A DNA stretch of 64,000 nt from Bradyrhizobium sp. Ash2021 (GCF_031202265.1 NZ_CP100604.1:5438501-5502500), one strand, 5' to 3'. Shown: positions 7,899-17,070, numbered from the stretch's first letter. Translations and numbers: made by a program. The notes: a model not told the origin generated them from the sequence alone.

Positions 7899-8147
7899 AT
7901 GATTGAATCGCTCATCATTTGGCTCATCATCGGCGCGGTCGCAGGCTGGCTCGCCGGGCTGATCGTCAAGGGCTATGGCCTCGGGCTGGTCGGCAATATC
8001 GTGGTCGGCATCGTCGGCGCCATCATTGCCGGCTGGCTGTTGCCGATAATCGGGTTTGTTCTGGTCGGCGGCATCCTGGCGGCGATCGTCAACGCCGTCA
8101 TCGGCGCCGTGATCCTGCTGATCATCATCGGCTTCTTCAAGAAATAG
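7899..8147 (+). CDS. GlsB/YeaQ/YmgE-family stress-response membrane protein
   Basis: An 82-residue, almost wholly hydrophobic protein with three membrane segments and glycine-rich turns (IGAVAGWLAGLIVKG, NIVVGIVGAIIAGWLL). This is the transglycosylase-associated / GlsB family of small inner-membrane proteins induced by stress in many bacteria; biochemical role is not established. Start ATG at 7899 is chosen over ATGs at 7884 and 7893 because GAGGAGG lies 6 bases before it. Monocistronic. Confidence 0.85.
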   Translation: MIESLIIWLIIGAVAGWLAGLIVKGYGLGLVGNIVVGIVGAIIAGWLLPIIGFVLVGGILAAIVNAVIGAVILLIIIGFFKK

Positions 8148-8361
8148 CGGCGGCCGCGCCGGGGAACGGATGCGGCGGAATGCGCAACGCCAATCCGCGT
8201 GGCGCATTGGCTTTGCTGCGGAGTGCAGTGCGAAGACGCGGCCGGCCATTTTCGGCCGATCATTTCCTGAAAATGCTGCGGTTGCGTCGTGCCCACGCAT
8301 GCGTTGCCATTTGGTCGCGGCGGGAGGATGCTGCCGGCCCGTGGGCACCAGGGAGAGCAGT

Positions 8362-8604
8362 ATGAGCAAGGCAGGTCTCGACAATCGCCACCGCAACAGG
8401 GATGGCGAAATCAGCCACAAGCACGGCAACACCCTCGTCGGTACGCTGCGCAAGATCTACGGACCGGGCTTCGCAGCCGGTTATCCCCCAACCGAGAAAC
8501 TGAGCGACGTTCTGGCCAACCTGAACGAGACCTCGCTGAGCCAGCTCCGTCGCGATCACGAGACCGGCCATCTCGCGCACAAGATCGCCCATGTCCCGAC
8601 GTGA
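8362..8604 (+). CDS. Small conserved hypothetical protein
   Basis: An 80-residue soluble, basic protein opening MSKAGLDNRHRNRDGEISHK. The ATG at 8362 follows AGGGAGAGCAG. It contains LVGTLRKIYGPGFAAGYPPTEKLSDVL and a helical C-terminus rich in His and Arg. I do not recognise a named family. The next gene follows after 15 bases on the same strand, so the two are probably co-transcribed. The 214 bases upstream hold no recognisable gene. Confidence 0.65.
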   Translation: MSKAGLDNRHRNRDGEISHKHGNTLVGTLRKIYGPGFAAGYPPTEKLSDVLANLNETSLSQLRRDHETGHLAHKIAHVPT

Positions 8605-8619
8605 GGCCCCGTGACATCA

Positions 8620-8862
8620 ATGGCCAAGCACCTGCTTTCGATAGACGATTTGCAGGCACGCGCGCTGGCGGAAATCCGGCAGCAACCCGGCTGCCAAAGC
8701 GTCCGCAACATCGCAATCAATCGCGTCTGGGATAAGCGGGCTGAAAATAACTGGTCGATGTGCGTGTTATCCGCGGGCGACGCCGATGCCAACACCGCCG
8801 CCCGCGCGGCGCTGAATGTGCAGCAGGCGTTGCGGCATGAGTATGATCTGATGGCGGATTAG
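8620..8862 (+). CDS. Small hypothetical protein
   Basis: An 80-residue soluble protein with a helical start (LSIDDLQARALAEIRQQPGC), a central INRVWDKRAENNWSMCVL and an Ala-rich helical end. Start is ATG at 8620 or GTG at 8611; GAGG at 8603-8606 suits neither well, so the start is uncertain by three residues. Probably in one transcript with 8362-8604. No named family recognised. Confidence 0.6.
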   Translation: MAKHLLSIDDLQARALAEIRQQPGCQSVRNIAINRVWDKRAENNWSMCVLSAGDADANTAARAALNVQQALRHEYDLMAD

Positions 8863-8985
8863 CGCGTGGGATGGGTGGGGCGAACGGGTCCAGCGTTCGG
8901 CCGGCACGCTGATAAACTCAGCGATACGCATCAGTCGCAGTTTGCGGAGGTGATGGGTATTGCAGAGGCACTCCCATCGTACGCA

Positions 8986-9214
8986 CTAATCTTTCTCCAT
9001 CGCGCGATTGTAAGCTTCCTCCATCATCTCGTCTTCGTCCCAGTCGTCTTCGAGTGGCGGGATGTCAACGCCAGCCAGCCGCTGCCCTTCTTCGAAGTAT
9101 TGCTCAAGCGTCAGGTATGATAGCCCTATCTTGTTCACTTCGACCTTGAGCCGGTACACGACGAATTCATCGGAGGCGAACCGCGGAGCGGCATTGACCT
9201 CGTAGTCCAGCCAT
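8986..9214 (-). pseudogene. 3' gene fragment next to the IS element
   Basis: About 75 codons in frame to a TAG at 8986, ending in an acidic tail (PPLEDDWDEDEMMEEAYNRAMEKD). The frame enters from the inverted repeat of the IS3 element, so its original start was removed by the insertion. A GTG inside the IS end (9240) could start a hybrid 84-residue product. I cannot tell whether the fragment was once joined to the truncated gene on the far side of the IS (10425-10970); the reading phases do not restore a clean junction. Confidence 0.5.
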
Positions 9215-9244
9215 TGAGCTGCACCCGGTTCTGTTGACACCTGC

Positions 9245-10111
9245 TTAAGCTAATCCAGCCTGCTGCTCGAACTCCATAGGGCTCAAATATCCGATCGTCG
9301 AGTGCCGGCGTTTCGGATTGTAGAAGCGCTCAATATAATCGAAGACGTCAGCCTTGGCGTCATCCCTCGTTCGGTACACTCTGCGCGTAGTCCGCTCGGT
9401 CTTCAATGACGAGAAGAAGCTCTCCATCGCCGCGTTATCCCAGACGTTGCCTGACCGGCTCATCGAGCAGACGACGCCGTGATCGGCCATCAGCCGCTGG
9501 AACTGTTCGCTGGTGTATTGGCTGCCGCGATCGGAATGATGCAAGAGCGCGTCCGGTTTGCCCCGTCGCCAGATCGCCATCACCAGGGCGTCAGTGACGA
9601 GCTGGGCCGTCATCGCTGCGTTCATCGACCAACCAACCACACGGCGGGAGAAGAGATCGACGACAGCGGCAACATAGAGCCAACCCTCCGCTGTCCACAC
9701 GTACGTGAAGTCAGCGATCCATTTGCGGTTGGGAGCGGACGCATCGAAGCTGCGGTCGAGCACGTTGGGAGCGACGGCGGCGACCTGCCGCTCACCCAGA
9801 TCGGGCGGCAGTCGCCGCCGTCGTGGACGGGCTTTGAGAGCCTGTAGCCGCATCAAACGCTCGATCCGATGCAGTCCACACAACCCGCCTTCCGCCAACA
9901 TGTCGTGCCACACTCGCCTCGCGCCATAGGTTCGATCGCTGGCGAGGAAACTGGCGCGAACCTTCGCGCCCAACTCCTCATCGCTCCGGCTGCGTTGGCT
10001 GCGCGGCCGTGTCAGCCAGGCATAGAACCCACCCCGCGAGACACCGAGCGCCCCGCACAACCATTCCGCCGGCCAGATCCCCCGGTGCTTCGCGATGAAG
10101 GCGAACTTCAT
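9245..10111 (-). CDS. IS3-family transposase OrfB (DDE integrase domain)
   Basis: A 288-residue protein when started at ATG 10111, which overlaps the orfA stop as ATGA; in practice it is probably made as an OrfAB fusion by -1 frameshifting at 10140-10147. It contains the HTH_21 region (GVSRGGFYAWLTRP), then an rve integrase core with catalytic Asp in IADFTYV, Asp in HHSDRGSQY and Glu in MESFFSSLK, and the closing YNPKRRHSTIGYLSP. These residues catalyse strand transfer of the element. Confidence 0.93.
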   Translation of the reverse strand: MKFAFIAKHRGIWPAEWLCGALGVSRGGFYAWLTRPRSQRSRSDEELGAKVRASFLASDRTYGARRVWHDMLAEGGLCGLHRIERLMRLQALKARPRRRRLPPDLGERQVAAVAPNVLDRSFDASAPNRKWIADFTYVWTAEGWLYVAAVVDLFSRRVVGWSMNAAMTAQLVTDALVMAIWRRGKPDALLHHSDRGSQYTSEQFQRLMADHGVVCSMSRSGNVWDNAAMESFFSSLKTERTTRRVYRTRDDAKADVFDYIERFYNPKRRHSTIGYLSPMEFEQQAGLA

Positions 10112-10398
10112 GTTGATTCCTTCGCGAAGTAGGCCGCGGCTTTTTTTAGGATGTCCCGTTCGGCTCTCAGCTTGGCGACCTCGCGCTTGAGCTGCGCGAT
10201 CTCCAACTGCTCCGGCTTCATCTGGCCCTGGCCGGGGAATGCATGCTGCGGATCGTCCGCCAGCTGCTTCACCCAATTGCGCAACTGCGTTGGATGAACG
10301 CCAAGGTCTGCTGACGCCTGCGCATACGACACGCCGCGCTCCTTGATCAGGCGTACAGCCTCAAGCTTGAACTCTCGCGTAAACTGCCGTCTCTCCAT
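10108..10398 (-). CDS. IS3-family transposase OrfA (helix-turn-helix)
   Basis: A 96-residue protein with the HTH_Tnp_1 domain (FTREFKLEAVRLIKERGVSYAQASADLGVHP) and a C-terminal leucine-zipper-like coiled coil (LEIAQLKREVAKLRAERDILKKA). It binds the IS ends and, fused to OrfB, forms the active transposase. ATG at 10398 follows AGGAGGTGTGTC. Confidence 0.93.
   Translation of the reverse strand: MERRQFTREFKLEAVRLIKERGVSYAQASADLGVHPTQLRNWVKQLADDPQHAFPGQGQMKPEQLEIAQLKREVAKLRAERDILKKAAAYFAKEST
10140..10147 (-). other. Programmed -1 frameshift site of the IS
   Basis: On the coding strand the run is AAAAAAAG. Slipping back one base here joins ...DILKK of OrfA to SRGLLREGIN and on into OrfB, giving the fusion transposase. 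This is the usual signal in IS3-family elements. Confidence 0.8.
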
Positions 10399-10424
10399 GA
10401 CACACCTCCTGCTCCATAAAACAC

Positions 10425-10970
10425 CTAACTCGGTGTCCTCGGAACCGGGTGCAGCTCAATCTGGGTGATATCGTGGGCAAAGCCATTACGCAGGATACGT
10501 ACGCAATCGATAAGGTGACTCTCTTCCTTCCCGCAGCCAGTGGCCTCCAACAGCTTGAGAAGAGACGTGCGGCCTCTCATCGGCAGCGTGTCCACGAACT
10601 CTTCCATATCGTCAGGGTCCATTTTGTCGTTTGCCGCAAAGGCGACCTTCACGACTTTCCGTGCAGCGGCCTCGAGTAGCGCGTCGATTTTAAGGATAAA
10701 CTCCCAATCGCTCGATGACTTGAAGATGTCGTAGATTGTCTTTGGGGGTACATGGATAAGCGAAGCGAGATGCTTCGACTCCTCCATCATCCAAGCGAAA
10801 TCAGGGCGCTCCGCCTTTGCTGGTGGGGCCGGTCGTTTATCGTGGGGGAATATCTTACCAGGAATGATACCAGCTCCGACTTCGCTCTCACCGAGCGGCA
10901 CGGACGCTACACTACCCACTAAGGAACGTCGCCCTTCCCGCCGCCGATTGCATAGAGCCGTCGTTACCAC
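10425..10970 (-). pseudogene. Hypothetical gene with HEPN-like motif, 3' end cut by IS
   Basis: Up to 181 residues. Native sequence runs to about DITQI; the last dozen residues are encoded by the IS inverted repeat and stop at a TAG inside the element. The body is helical (LLEAAARKVVKVAF, LPMRGRTSLLKLLEATG) and ends in LIDCVRILRNGFAHD, an R-x4-H arrangement (RNGFAH) like that of HEPN nuclease domains. The start is uncertain: GTG at 10970 or internal ATG at 10790. Family not recognised. Confidence 0.5.
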
Positions 10971-11075
10971 CGCATCACAAGCCGACCCACCCGGTTGGCT
11001 GTGTCCGACTCTGACCCTTGCTGAAAGACACGGGGCGATAACCGGTATTGTCCCGTAGCCGTGCCCAGCGGCCCA

Positions 11076-11627
11076 TTAGCGAGCGATTTTATTGATGAAA
11101 TCCCAGAGGTCAGCTGTGGCCCCGACCAGTTCATCGGCCGCCTGTCGAACATCAGCAATCTTCAGTGCCCGCCGCGCGGCGTTTCCCAGATACCAGGGAG
11201 GTCTCAGCTCAACACCAAACAGCTTTCGATCAGACGTGAACAGTTGACGAACACCGTAGTGCGCCACCCTATTTCGTACGCTGCGACTACCCGAGAGCTT
11301 CAGATGGGCAGCTTCCCAGAGTGGTAGGCGTTCAGGCGGGCATGCTGCCTTGACAGCCTGGTTGAGCAGCTTTAGGCGCGCTTGGAAGTTGGGGGACTTG
11401 GTTGCAAAGTACTGCCAGCGTTCACCCGGAGGCCCATCGCCCAACATCCCGTACATAAACCCAAGAACGTGCTCGACGTTCGACAGCTCCACCACGACGC
11501 GACCAACTTGAAGCATCATTGCGTCGGACCGCGCCCTCTCGTTTTTCTTGAGATAACCGAACGTCTCTCTAATCGTTTTGCCTGGCTTCAAAACTGGCCT
11601 CCGTTTCACAATCTTTACGCGAAACAT
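11076..11627 (-). CDS. Hypothetical protein with HEPN-like R-N-x-x-A-H motif
   Basis: About 183 residues from ATG at 11627; a TTG at 11663 would add 12 residues and neither has a strong ribosome-binding site. The N-terminus is very basic (FRVKIVKRRPVLKPGK). Helices follow, with VELSNVEHVLGFMYGML and, at about 130, SVRNRVAHYG, which gives R-x4-H as in HEPN domains. The upstream neighbour on the same strand has a related motif. It lies between the IS and tRNA-Pro. Possible RNase or toxin-like role is only an inference from the motif. Confidence 0.55.
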   Translation of the reverse strand: MFRVKIVKRRPVLKPGKTIRETFGYLKKNERARSDAMMLQVGRVVVELSNVEHVLGFMYGMLGDGPPGERWQYFATKSPNFQARLKLLNQAVKAACPPERLPLWEAAHLKLSGSRSVRNRVAHYGVRQLFTSDRKLFGVELRPPWYLGNAARRALKIADVRQAADELVGATADLWDFINKIAR

Positions 11628-11707
11628 TGACAGCTTGCTATCATCGCGGTTTTCCGACTCCAATGGGGGCGGAAAGGCACGTCAGAAGCACCAAAAATTG
11701 AAATAAT

Positions 11708-11785
11708 TGGTCGGAGCGAGAGGATTTGAACCTCCGACCCCTAGTCTCCCAGACTAGTGCGCTAACCGGGCTGCGCCACGCTCCG
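11708..11785 (-). tRNA. tRNA-Pro (GGG)
   Basis: The minus strand folds as a tRNA: acceptor CGGAGCG pairs with CGCTCCG, the anticodon stem CTAGT/ACTAG encloses CTGGGAG (anticodon GGG), the T-arm is GGTTCAAATCC and CCA is encoded. It marks the edge of the IS-containing patch; the tRNA 3' end points towards that patch. Confidence 0.95.
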
Positions 11786-11887
11786 ATGCCGTTCCATTAG
11801 CTGCGATCAGGTCCCGGCGCAAGGCGCGCCACGGGGTTTTGGGCAGGGGCACGGCGGCCGGTTCCGCCCCTCCGTGGTCTCCGTCCC

Positions 11888-12472
11888 TCAGCCGTCCTTC
11901 AACGCGGAATCGATCAATTGCCGGCAGGCGATCAGATCCTGCAGCACGTGTTCGAGGCGCTCGCGGTCCTGCGCTGATATCGCCGGACGGGCCGGTGCGG
12001 GAGCCGCAGCCGCGCGGGCCTTGCCGAACGGCGCCAAAATCTCCTCGTCGCCGGTATCGGCGAAGCGGTAGTCGATGCCCTCCCTGTCGGCGCCCTCGAT
12101 ATCCTCGTCATCGGTATCTACGCCCAGGGCCTCGCCTTCATCGGGCTCGTTCAGGCTGAGCCCGATTGCCTCCTCGACCGCGCCGAACGAGACCGCCGAG
12201 CTCTGGTCGGCGATGCCCTGCACCGATTTGATGCCGTGCTCTTTGAGGATCCGCTGCACGCCGCGGATGGTATAGCCCTCGCCGTACAGCAGGCGGCGGA
12301 TGCCCTTGAGCAGGTCGACGTCGTCGGGGCGGTAATAGCGCCGCCCGCCGCTGCGCTTCATCGGCTTGATCTGGGCGAACCGCGTCTCCCAAAACCGCAG
12401 CACGTGCTGGGGGATGTCGAGATCGTCCGCGACCTCGCTGATGGTACGGAACGCATCCGGCGCCTTGTCCAA
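11888..12472 (-). CDS. MerR-family transcriptional regulator
   Basis: A 194-residue protein. Residues 7-75 are a MerR winged helix ([22 protein letters not shown], then [14 protein letters not shown]). The rest is an acidic low-complexity linker ([19 protein letters not shown]) and a short helical tail. No metal-binding cysteines follow the HTH, so this is not a heavy-metal sensor. The start is a TTG at 12472 with GGGAG nine bases upstream. It follows ihfA by 32 bp on the same strand, an arrangement conserved in rhizobia. The regulon is unknown. Confidence 0.87.
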   Translation of the reverse strand: MDKAPDAFRTISEVADDLDIPQHVLRFWETRFAQIKPMKRSGGRRYYRPDDVDLLKGIRRLLYGEGYTIRGVQRILKEHGIKSVQGIADQSSAVSFGAVEEAIGLSLNEPDEGEALGVDTDDEDIEGADREGIDYRFADTGDEEILAPFGKARAAAAPAPARPAISAQDRERLEHVLQDLIACRQLIDSALKDG

Positions 12473-12504
12473 ATGCCTGGCTCCCTTACCGTGTGAGAAT
12501 AATC

Positions 12505-12834
12505 TCAGTCTTCCTTGCCGTCGCCGTTACTAACAACATGACCATTGATGCGCTGCTTCAGAATGGCCGACGGCTTGAACACCATCACGCGACGCGGAGA
12601 GATCGGCACCTCGGTGCCGGTCTTCGGGTTACGTCCGATACGCTGACCCTTCTTGCGCACCATGAACGAACCGAATGATGACAGCTTCACCGTCTCGCCC
12701 TTCTCCAGGCAGTCGGTAATCTCCTTCAGAACAAGCTCGACGAACGCAGACGACTCCGTTCGCGACAGGCCCACCTTCTGGTAGACCGCCTCGCATAGAT
12801 CGACGCGTGTGACTGTTTTTCCCGTCCCGGTCAT
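12505..12834 (-). CDS. ihfA: Integration host factor subunit alpha
   Basis: A 109-residue HU/IHF-family DNA-bending protein. [18 protein letters not shown] forms the N-terminal helices and [19 protein letters not shown] carries the family signature with the DNA-contacting beta arms, followed by the conserved Pro turn. With IhfB it bends DNA at recombination sites and promoters. ATG at 12834 is used; an upstream TTG (12861) is in frame but gives a non-family N-terminus. It lies between fabH and the MerR gene. Confidence 0.95.
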   Translation of the reverse strand: MTGTGKTVTRVDLCEAVYQKVGLSRTESSAFVELVLKEITDCLEKGETVKLSSFGSFMVRKKGQRIGRNPKTGTEVPISPRRVMVFKPSAILKQRINGHVVSNGDGKED

Positions 12835-12965
12835 CGCCTGCCCCGCACTCTCGGCGAACAAATTTTGTCTCCTGAAATTAGGAGCTTAGCAGGCGATGGT
12901 CAACAGCGCTCATCATGCACAGGCATGAAACAAGCGACAAACTATATCGAAATTTAAGCGTCTGC

Positions 12966-13943
12966 CTACCAGCGCAGCAGCGCGGAACCCCAGGTGAAGC
13001 CGCCGCCCATCGCTTCAAACAGCACGAGATCGCCCTTCTTGACGCGTCCGTCGTTGACGGCGACCGCCAACGCCAGCGGAATCGAGGCCGCCGAGGTGTT
13101 GCCGTGGAGGTCGACTGTCAGCACCACTTTCTGCGGCGCAATATGAAGCTTGTGCGCTGAAGCATCGATGATTCGCTTGTTGGCCTGGTGCGGCACGAAC
13201 CAGTCGATGCTGTCGGCGGTGGCGCCGGTGGCGTTGAAGGCATCGACGATCACGTCGGTGATCATGCCGACCGCGTGCTTGAACACTTCGCGGCCTTCCA
13301 TCCGGAGATGGCCGACGGTCTGGGTCGAGGACGGACCGCCATCGACATAGAGCTTGCCCTTGTGCCGGCCATCGGAACGCAGATGCGTCGTCAGCACGCC
13401 GCGATCGGACGGTGTTCCCGGCTGGACCTGCGCCTCCAGCACGACGGCGCCGGCGCCATCGCCGAACAGCACGCAGGTGCCGCGGTCGTTCCAGTCCAGG
13501 ATGCGCGAAAAGGTTTCGGCGCCGATCACCAGCGCGCGCTTGAAGGCGCCGGTGCGCAGGAAGTTATCGGCGGTGGCGAGCCCAAACACGAAGCCGGAAC
13601 AGACCGCCTGCAGGTCGAAGGCCGCGCCATGATTGATGCCGAGCCCGTTCTGCACCGCGACCGCGGTCGCCGGAAAAGTCTGGTCCGGGGTCGAGGTCGC
13701 CAGCACGATCAGGTCAATCGACTGCGCATCGATCCCGGCATGGGCCAAGGCCGCGCGCGCGGCATTGATCGCCAGATGCGAGGTGAACTCGCCTTCGGCG
13801 GCGATGTGGCGCTGCCGGATGCCGGTGCGCTGGACGATCCACTCGTCCGAGGTGTCGACCTTGGCCGCCAGTTCGGCATTGGTCAGGACCCGCTGCGGCA
13901 GATAGGAGCCGCAGCCGAGCACGACCGAACGTATCGCAGTCAC
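12966..13943 (-). CDS. fabH: 3-oxoacyl-ACP synthase III (KAS III)
   Basis: A 325-residue enzyme that condenses acetyl-CoA with malonyl-ACP to start fatty acid synthesis. The catalytic triad is visible: Cys115 in AVCSGF, His252 in VPHQAN and Asn282 in HGNTSAA. The GTG start at 13943 overlaps the plsX stop as GTGA, so its translation is probably coupled to plsX. Length and motifs are normal for the family. Confidence 0.96.
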   Translation of the reverse strand: MTAIRSVVLGCGSYLPQRVLTNAELAAKVDTSDEWIVQRTGIRQRHIAAEGEFTSHLAINAARAALAHAGIDAQSIDLIVLATSTPDQTFPATAVAVQNGLGINHGAAFDLQAVCSGFVFGLATADNFLRTGAFKRALVIGAETFSRILDWNDRGTCVLFGDGAGAVVLEAQVQPGTPSDRGVLTTHLRSDGRHKGKLYVDGGPSSTQTVGHLRMEGREVFKHAVGMITDVIVDAFNATGATADSIDWFVPHQANKRIIDASAHKLHIAPQKVVLTVDLHGNTSAASIPLALAVAVNDGRVKKGDLVLFEAMGGGFTWGSALLRW

Positions 13944-15001
13944 GAGACAGCCTCCTGCGCGGTCTGCGCTGATACCAGCGCGCTGCCGTCGCGATTAAGC
14001 ATCTGATTGATCTTGGTGAGGAGATCGTAGCGGACCATCTCATAGCCAACATCGATCGCATAGGCAAAGCCCTCGGCGTCGGTTCCGCCATGGCTTTTGA
14101 CGACGACGCCCTTGAGCCCGAGCAGCACGCCGCCATTGGACTTTTTCGGATCCAGCTTGTCGCGCAGCGCCCGGAAGGCGCCCCGCGCGAACAGATAGCC
14201 GATCCTGGCAAGCCATCGGCTCGAGATCTCCGCGCGCAGAAGGTCCATGATCTGGCGCGCGGTGCCCTCGGTGGCCTTCAGCGCGATGTTGCCGCTAAAG
14301 CCTTCCGAGACGATCACGTCCGCAAGGCCCTTGCCGATGCCGTCGGCTTCGACAAAGCCGATATAGTTGAGCTGGGGCAGATTCATCGCGCGCAACAATT
14401 CGGCGGCCTCGCGAATTTCCTCGTGGCCCTTGATCTCCTCGACCCCGATATTGAGCAGCCCGACCGTCGGCCGTTCGAGATTGAACAGCACGCTCGCCAT
14501 CGCGCCGCCCATCACCGCCAGCGTCACCAGATGGCGCGCATCGCCGCCGATGGTGGCGCCGAGATCGAGCACGACCGAATCGCCGCGCACCGTCGGCCAT
14601 ACCGCGGCAATCGCCGGGCTGTCGACGCCGGGCAGCGTACGCAGACAAAACCGCGCCATCGCCATCAGCGCGCCGGTATTGCCGGCCGATACCGCAACGT
14701 CGGCCTCGCCCTTCTTCACCGCGTCGATCGCCAGCCACATCGACGAGGTCTTGCGGCCGCGGCGCAGCGCCTGGCTTGGCTTGTCGTGCATGCTGACGGT
14801 GACGTCGGTATGGACAACGCGCGAGGCTGCCTTCAACGCGGGGTATTTGGCGAGTTGCGCTTCGATCAATGCGCTGTCGCCGAAGAGCAGAAATTCGGAG
14901 TCTGGACGCCGGGTTAGCGCCGTCGCGGCGCCGGGAATAACGACCGATGCGCCGACATCGCCACCCATGGCGTCAAGCGCGATTCGAACCTTTTGAGGCA
15001 T
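13940..15001 (-). CDS. plsX: Phosphate acyltransferase PlsX
   Basis: A 353-residue protein that makes acyl-phosphate from acyl-ACP for phospholipid synthesis. It opens [17 protein letters not shown], as in the family, and has [15 protein letters not shown] and [14 protein letters not shown] at 15001 is chosen by family fit; the frame upstream is open but not conserved. It is coupled to fabH downstream, so acyl-chain initiation and transfer to glycerol phosphate are made together. Confidence 0.96.
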   Translation of the reverse strand: MPQKVRIALDAMGGDVGASVVIPGAATALTRRPDSEFLLFGDSALIEAQLAKYPALKAASRVVHTDVTVSMHDKPSQALRRGRKTSSMWLAIDAVKKGEADVAVSAGNTGALMAMARFCLRTLPGVDSPAIAAVWPTVRGDSVVLDLGATIGGDARHLVTLAVMGGAMASVLFNLERPTVGLLNIGVEEIKGHEEIREAAELLRAMNLPQLNYIGFVEADGIGKGLADVIVSEGFSGNIALKATEGTARQIMDLLRAEISSRWLARIGYLFARGAFRALRDKLDPKKSNGGVLLGLKGVVVKSHGGTDAEGFAYAIDVGYEMVRYDLLTKINQMLNRDGSALVSAQTAQEAVS

Positions 15002-15315
15002 GAACGTCCCGGAAACCTGATCTCTGGCGGCCCTGTTAGAGCCCGGCCGCGCGCTGGAAGCTGCCGCGGAAGGCGGCGCTCGGCAAAGCGCAACGCTGCG
15101 CCTCCGCCGGGCCGCGACAATAGCGTGTCCCCGCCCCGAAACAACCTCTTGACCGCGCTCTTTCAGGATCGGGCGCCGCCGCCATCCGGAAGTAGCCAAA
15201 ATAGATAAATCCAGCTTTTTCAATGAATTAGATGAAATTCCTCGTGAGATGGCGCATCCACTTCAACCGGAATGCGCCCGCGCGGTCCACATTAACCGCG
15301 CCTCACTTGCCCTTA
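15002..15315. other. Gap between DUF177 gene and plsX
   Basis: About 310 bases with no gene that I can support. In many bacteria rpmF sits here, but no ribosomal L32-like frame is visible. The region likely contains the promoter of plsX-fabH; an A/T-rich patch at about 15198-15235 is the only marked feature. Confidence 0.5.
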
Positions 15316-15912
15316 TCACTTGCCCTTGGGCTTGTTCGCGCCGGCCGGCTTGGCCTCGGCCTTCAGCGCTTTCAGGGCGGCGAATGGATGATCCTCGGGA
15401 TCAGCGGCTTCCACCAACGGTTCGAACACGGCGTCCGGTTTGCGCGGATAGGGATCGACCGCGAGATACAGCGCGTCGGTCGCCACCCTGCCGAGATCGA
15501 TGATGCCGTTCTCGATCGGCTCCGGCGGATCCGGAATGTCTTCGTCGCTCTCAGCGGCGTCGTCGACGAGATCGGAGAGTTCTGGAATTTGCTCAGGCGG
15601 CGCGAAAATCATGTCAATCAGTTCGTCGATGTCGCTCTCCATCGGCTCCAGCGTCACCACGCAGGTCTGTCCGATCCGCGCCCGCACCTGGCCGGTCACA
15701 TGATAGCGGCCGCTGCTCTGCGGCGTCACGTCGAACGAGGCATCCGCCGAGAGAACTTCGCGCAAGCCGCCGATTTCGGCAACCGCGTGGCGCGTGGCTG
15801 CATCGGCCTCGATATCGCGATGCAGCCCCGTGTCCGGGATTTTCAGCACGGCGATAGGTACGCGCCACGGGTCCGGTTTTTCTGTCATTGCACTCTTGGC
15901 ACTCTTGCTCAT
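15316..15912 (-). CDS. DUF177/YceD-family protein
   Basis: A 198-residue protein of the YceD/DUF177 family, whose members are linked to 23S rRNA accumulation and usually lie near plsX. The core has GRYHVTGQVRARIGQTCVVTLEP, with the single conserved Cys, and the acidic FAPPEQIPELSDLVDDAAESDEDIPDP-type stretch; the C-terminus has DPYPRKPDAVF and a Lys/Ala tail. The ATG at 15912 overlaps the stop of the upstream gene as ATGA. Confidence 0.87.
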   Translation of the reverse strand: MSKSAKSAMTEKPDPWRVPIAVLKIPDTGLHRDIEADAATRHAVAEIGGLREVLSADASFDVTPQSSGRYHVTGQVRARIGQTCVVTLEPMESDIDELIDMIFAPPEQIPELSDLVDDAAESDEDIPDPPEPIENGIIDLGRVATDALYLAVDPYPRKPDAVFEPLVEAADPEDHPFAALKALKAEAKPAGANKPKGK

Positions 15913-16457
15913 GGCTGCATGTTCGCCTCTGGCCAAGGAAACTTCCAGGCACCGCTCACCAATGCCGTCTCGTCGAGCCCGGCCAGGGCCGCGACAACCG
16001 CCTCGGCGTAAGCCGCAAGCAGGCGTGCCTTTTCGATGTCCGCCCCGTTCAGGATATTCTTGCACAGCGCCTGCGCCAACGCCTCGGGGCCCCCGGTCAG
16101 CGCCAGATCATAGGCTGCGGTGCGGCCGTAAAACGCCTCGCCAAATGCCTGCATCCGTTTCGGCACAGTGAGGTCGCCGACCCCCATTTCGCGCAGATTA
16201 TCGTCCATATCAATGCAGAAATGGTCGAACAGCGCCTGCGACAGGGTAGTACCGGCCGCAGCCGACCGCAGGCGCCGCAACACCAGCCACAAATGCAGCA
16301 GAAGCAGGTCAAAACGGCCGTTAACCGTGTCCGGCACCCCTAAAGCCCGATAAAACAACGGTTCTCGCGCTCGCGTCACGATCATGCCATAGATGGCTTC
16401 AATGGTGCCGCGATGGGGTGTTTGGGGCTTCCTGAAGTGATTGAACGGCCAAAGCAT
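15909..16457 (-). CDS. Ubiquinol-cytochrome c chaperone family protein (Cbp3-like)
   Basis: A 182-residue protein similar to the Cbp3 / ubiquinol-cytochrome c chaperone domain, which assists assembly of the cytochrome bc1 complex. Features are YGMIVTRAREPLFYRALGVPDTVNGRFDLLLLHLWLVLRR-type helices near the N-terminus, LFDHFCIDMDDNLREMGVGDLTVPKRM in the middle, and a C-terminal FPWP. ATG at 16457 is preferred. Translationally coupled to the DUF177 gene; divergent from the bamE-like gene. Confidence 0.88.
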   Translation of the reverse strand: MLWPFNHFRKPQTPHRGTIEAIYGMIVTRAREPLFYRALGVPDTVNGRFDLLLLHLWLVLRRLRSAAAGTTLSQALFDHFCIDMDDNLREMGVGDLTVPKRMQAFGEAFYGRTAAYDLALTGGPEALAQALCKNILNGADIEKARLLAAYAEAVVAALAGLDETALVSGAWKFPWPEANMQP

Positions 16458-16579
16458 TGTGGGTTCCGCAAGCGAGCCCCAAGGGTTTATTTCCTGGGAG
16501 CGCGCGCATGTTGCAATCCAGCGTGCTGCCCGGTACGTCAACGCATCGCGCGATGCAAGGGGACGGGACAGTTCCGTAA

Positions 16580-17065
16580 ATGACCAAGACGAGCCATTTT
16601 AGCTCACGCGCGGCCGCTTCGCGCGGCCTGACCGCGCGCTGGCGCGGTTTTCGCGCGGTTGCGGCGGTTGCGCTATTGTGCGCGGCGCTGGGCGCCTGCA
16701 CCGGCGAGCAATTCCAGAAGGGCTATATCCTGCCGCAAGGCGCGCTCGAGCAGATTCCGATCGGCGCGAGCCAGGATCAGGTTCTGATCGTGATGGGCAC
16801 GCCCTCCACCGTCGCCACCCTGAACGGCGAGGTGTTCTACTACATTTCGCAGCGCTCCGAACGCAAGGTCGCGTTCATGAACCAGAAGGTGGTCGACCAG
16901 CGGGTGATCGCAGTCTATTTCGACAAGAACCGCCAAGTGCAGCGGCTCGCCAATTACGGGCTGCAGGACGGCAAGATCTTCGACTTCATCAGCCGCACCA
17001 CGCCGACCTCCGGCCAGGAGATGAGCTACCTGACGCCGCTGTTCAAGCTGCTCAGCTTCAACTAG
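16580..17065 (+). CDS. bamE: Outer membrane assembly lipoprotein BamE/OmlA-like
   Basis: A 161-residue lipoprotein. A hydrophobic segment (VAAVALLCAALGAC) ends in a lipobox with the lipidated Cys at about residue 40. The SmpA/OmlA fold follows: PIGASQDQVLIVMGTPS, then the VFYYISQRSERKVAF strand region. BamE is an accessory of the BAM complex that inserts outer-membrane proteins. It reads away from the chaperone-DUF177-plsX operon, with 122 bp for two promoters. Confidence 0.88.
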   Translation: MTKTSHFSSRAAASRGLTARWRGFRAVAAVALLCAALGACTGEQFQKGYILPQGALEQIPIGASQDQVLIVMGTPSTVATLNGEVFYYISQRSERKVAFMNQKVVDQRVIAVYFDKNRQVQRLANYGLQDGKIFDFISRTTPTSGQEMSYLTPLFKLLSFN

Positions 17066-17070
17066 CTCAG

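Larger units (their letters stand above)
9215..10458 (-). mobile_element. IS3-family insertion sequence (about 1.24 kb)
   Basis: Terminal inverted repeats begin TGAGCTGCACCCGGTTC at 9215 and are mirrored at the other end (GAACCGGGTGCAGCTCA ending at 10458), followed inside by GACACC on both sides. Between them are overlapping orfA and orfB with a slippery A7G run, the standard IS3 layout. Both transposase frames are intact, so the copy may be active. Flanking bases share only AT, so no convincing 3-5 bp target duplication is seen. It has cut at least one host gene. Confidence 0.9.

Noticed and set aside
7581..8453. A 290-codon minus-strand frame
   Set aside because: Antisense to the GlsB-like gene and without a recognisable domain or ribosome-binding site.
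8863..11785. Integrative island with direct repeats of the tRNA-Pro 3' end
   Set aside because: I could not find a second copy of the tRNA end on the far side, and no integrase gene is present.
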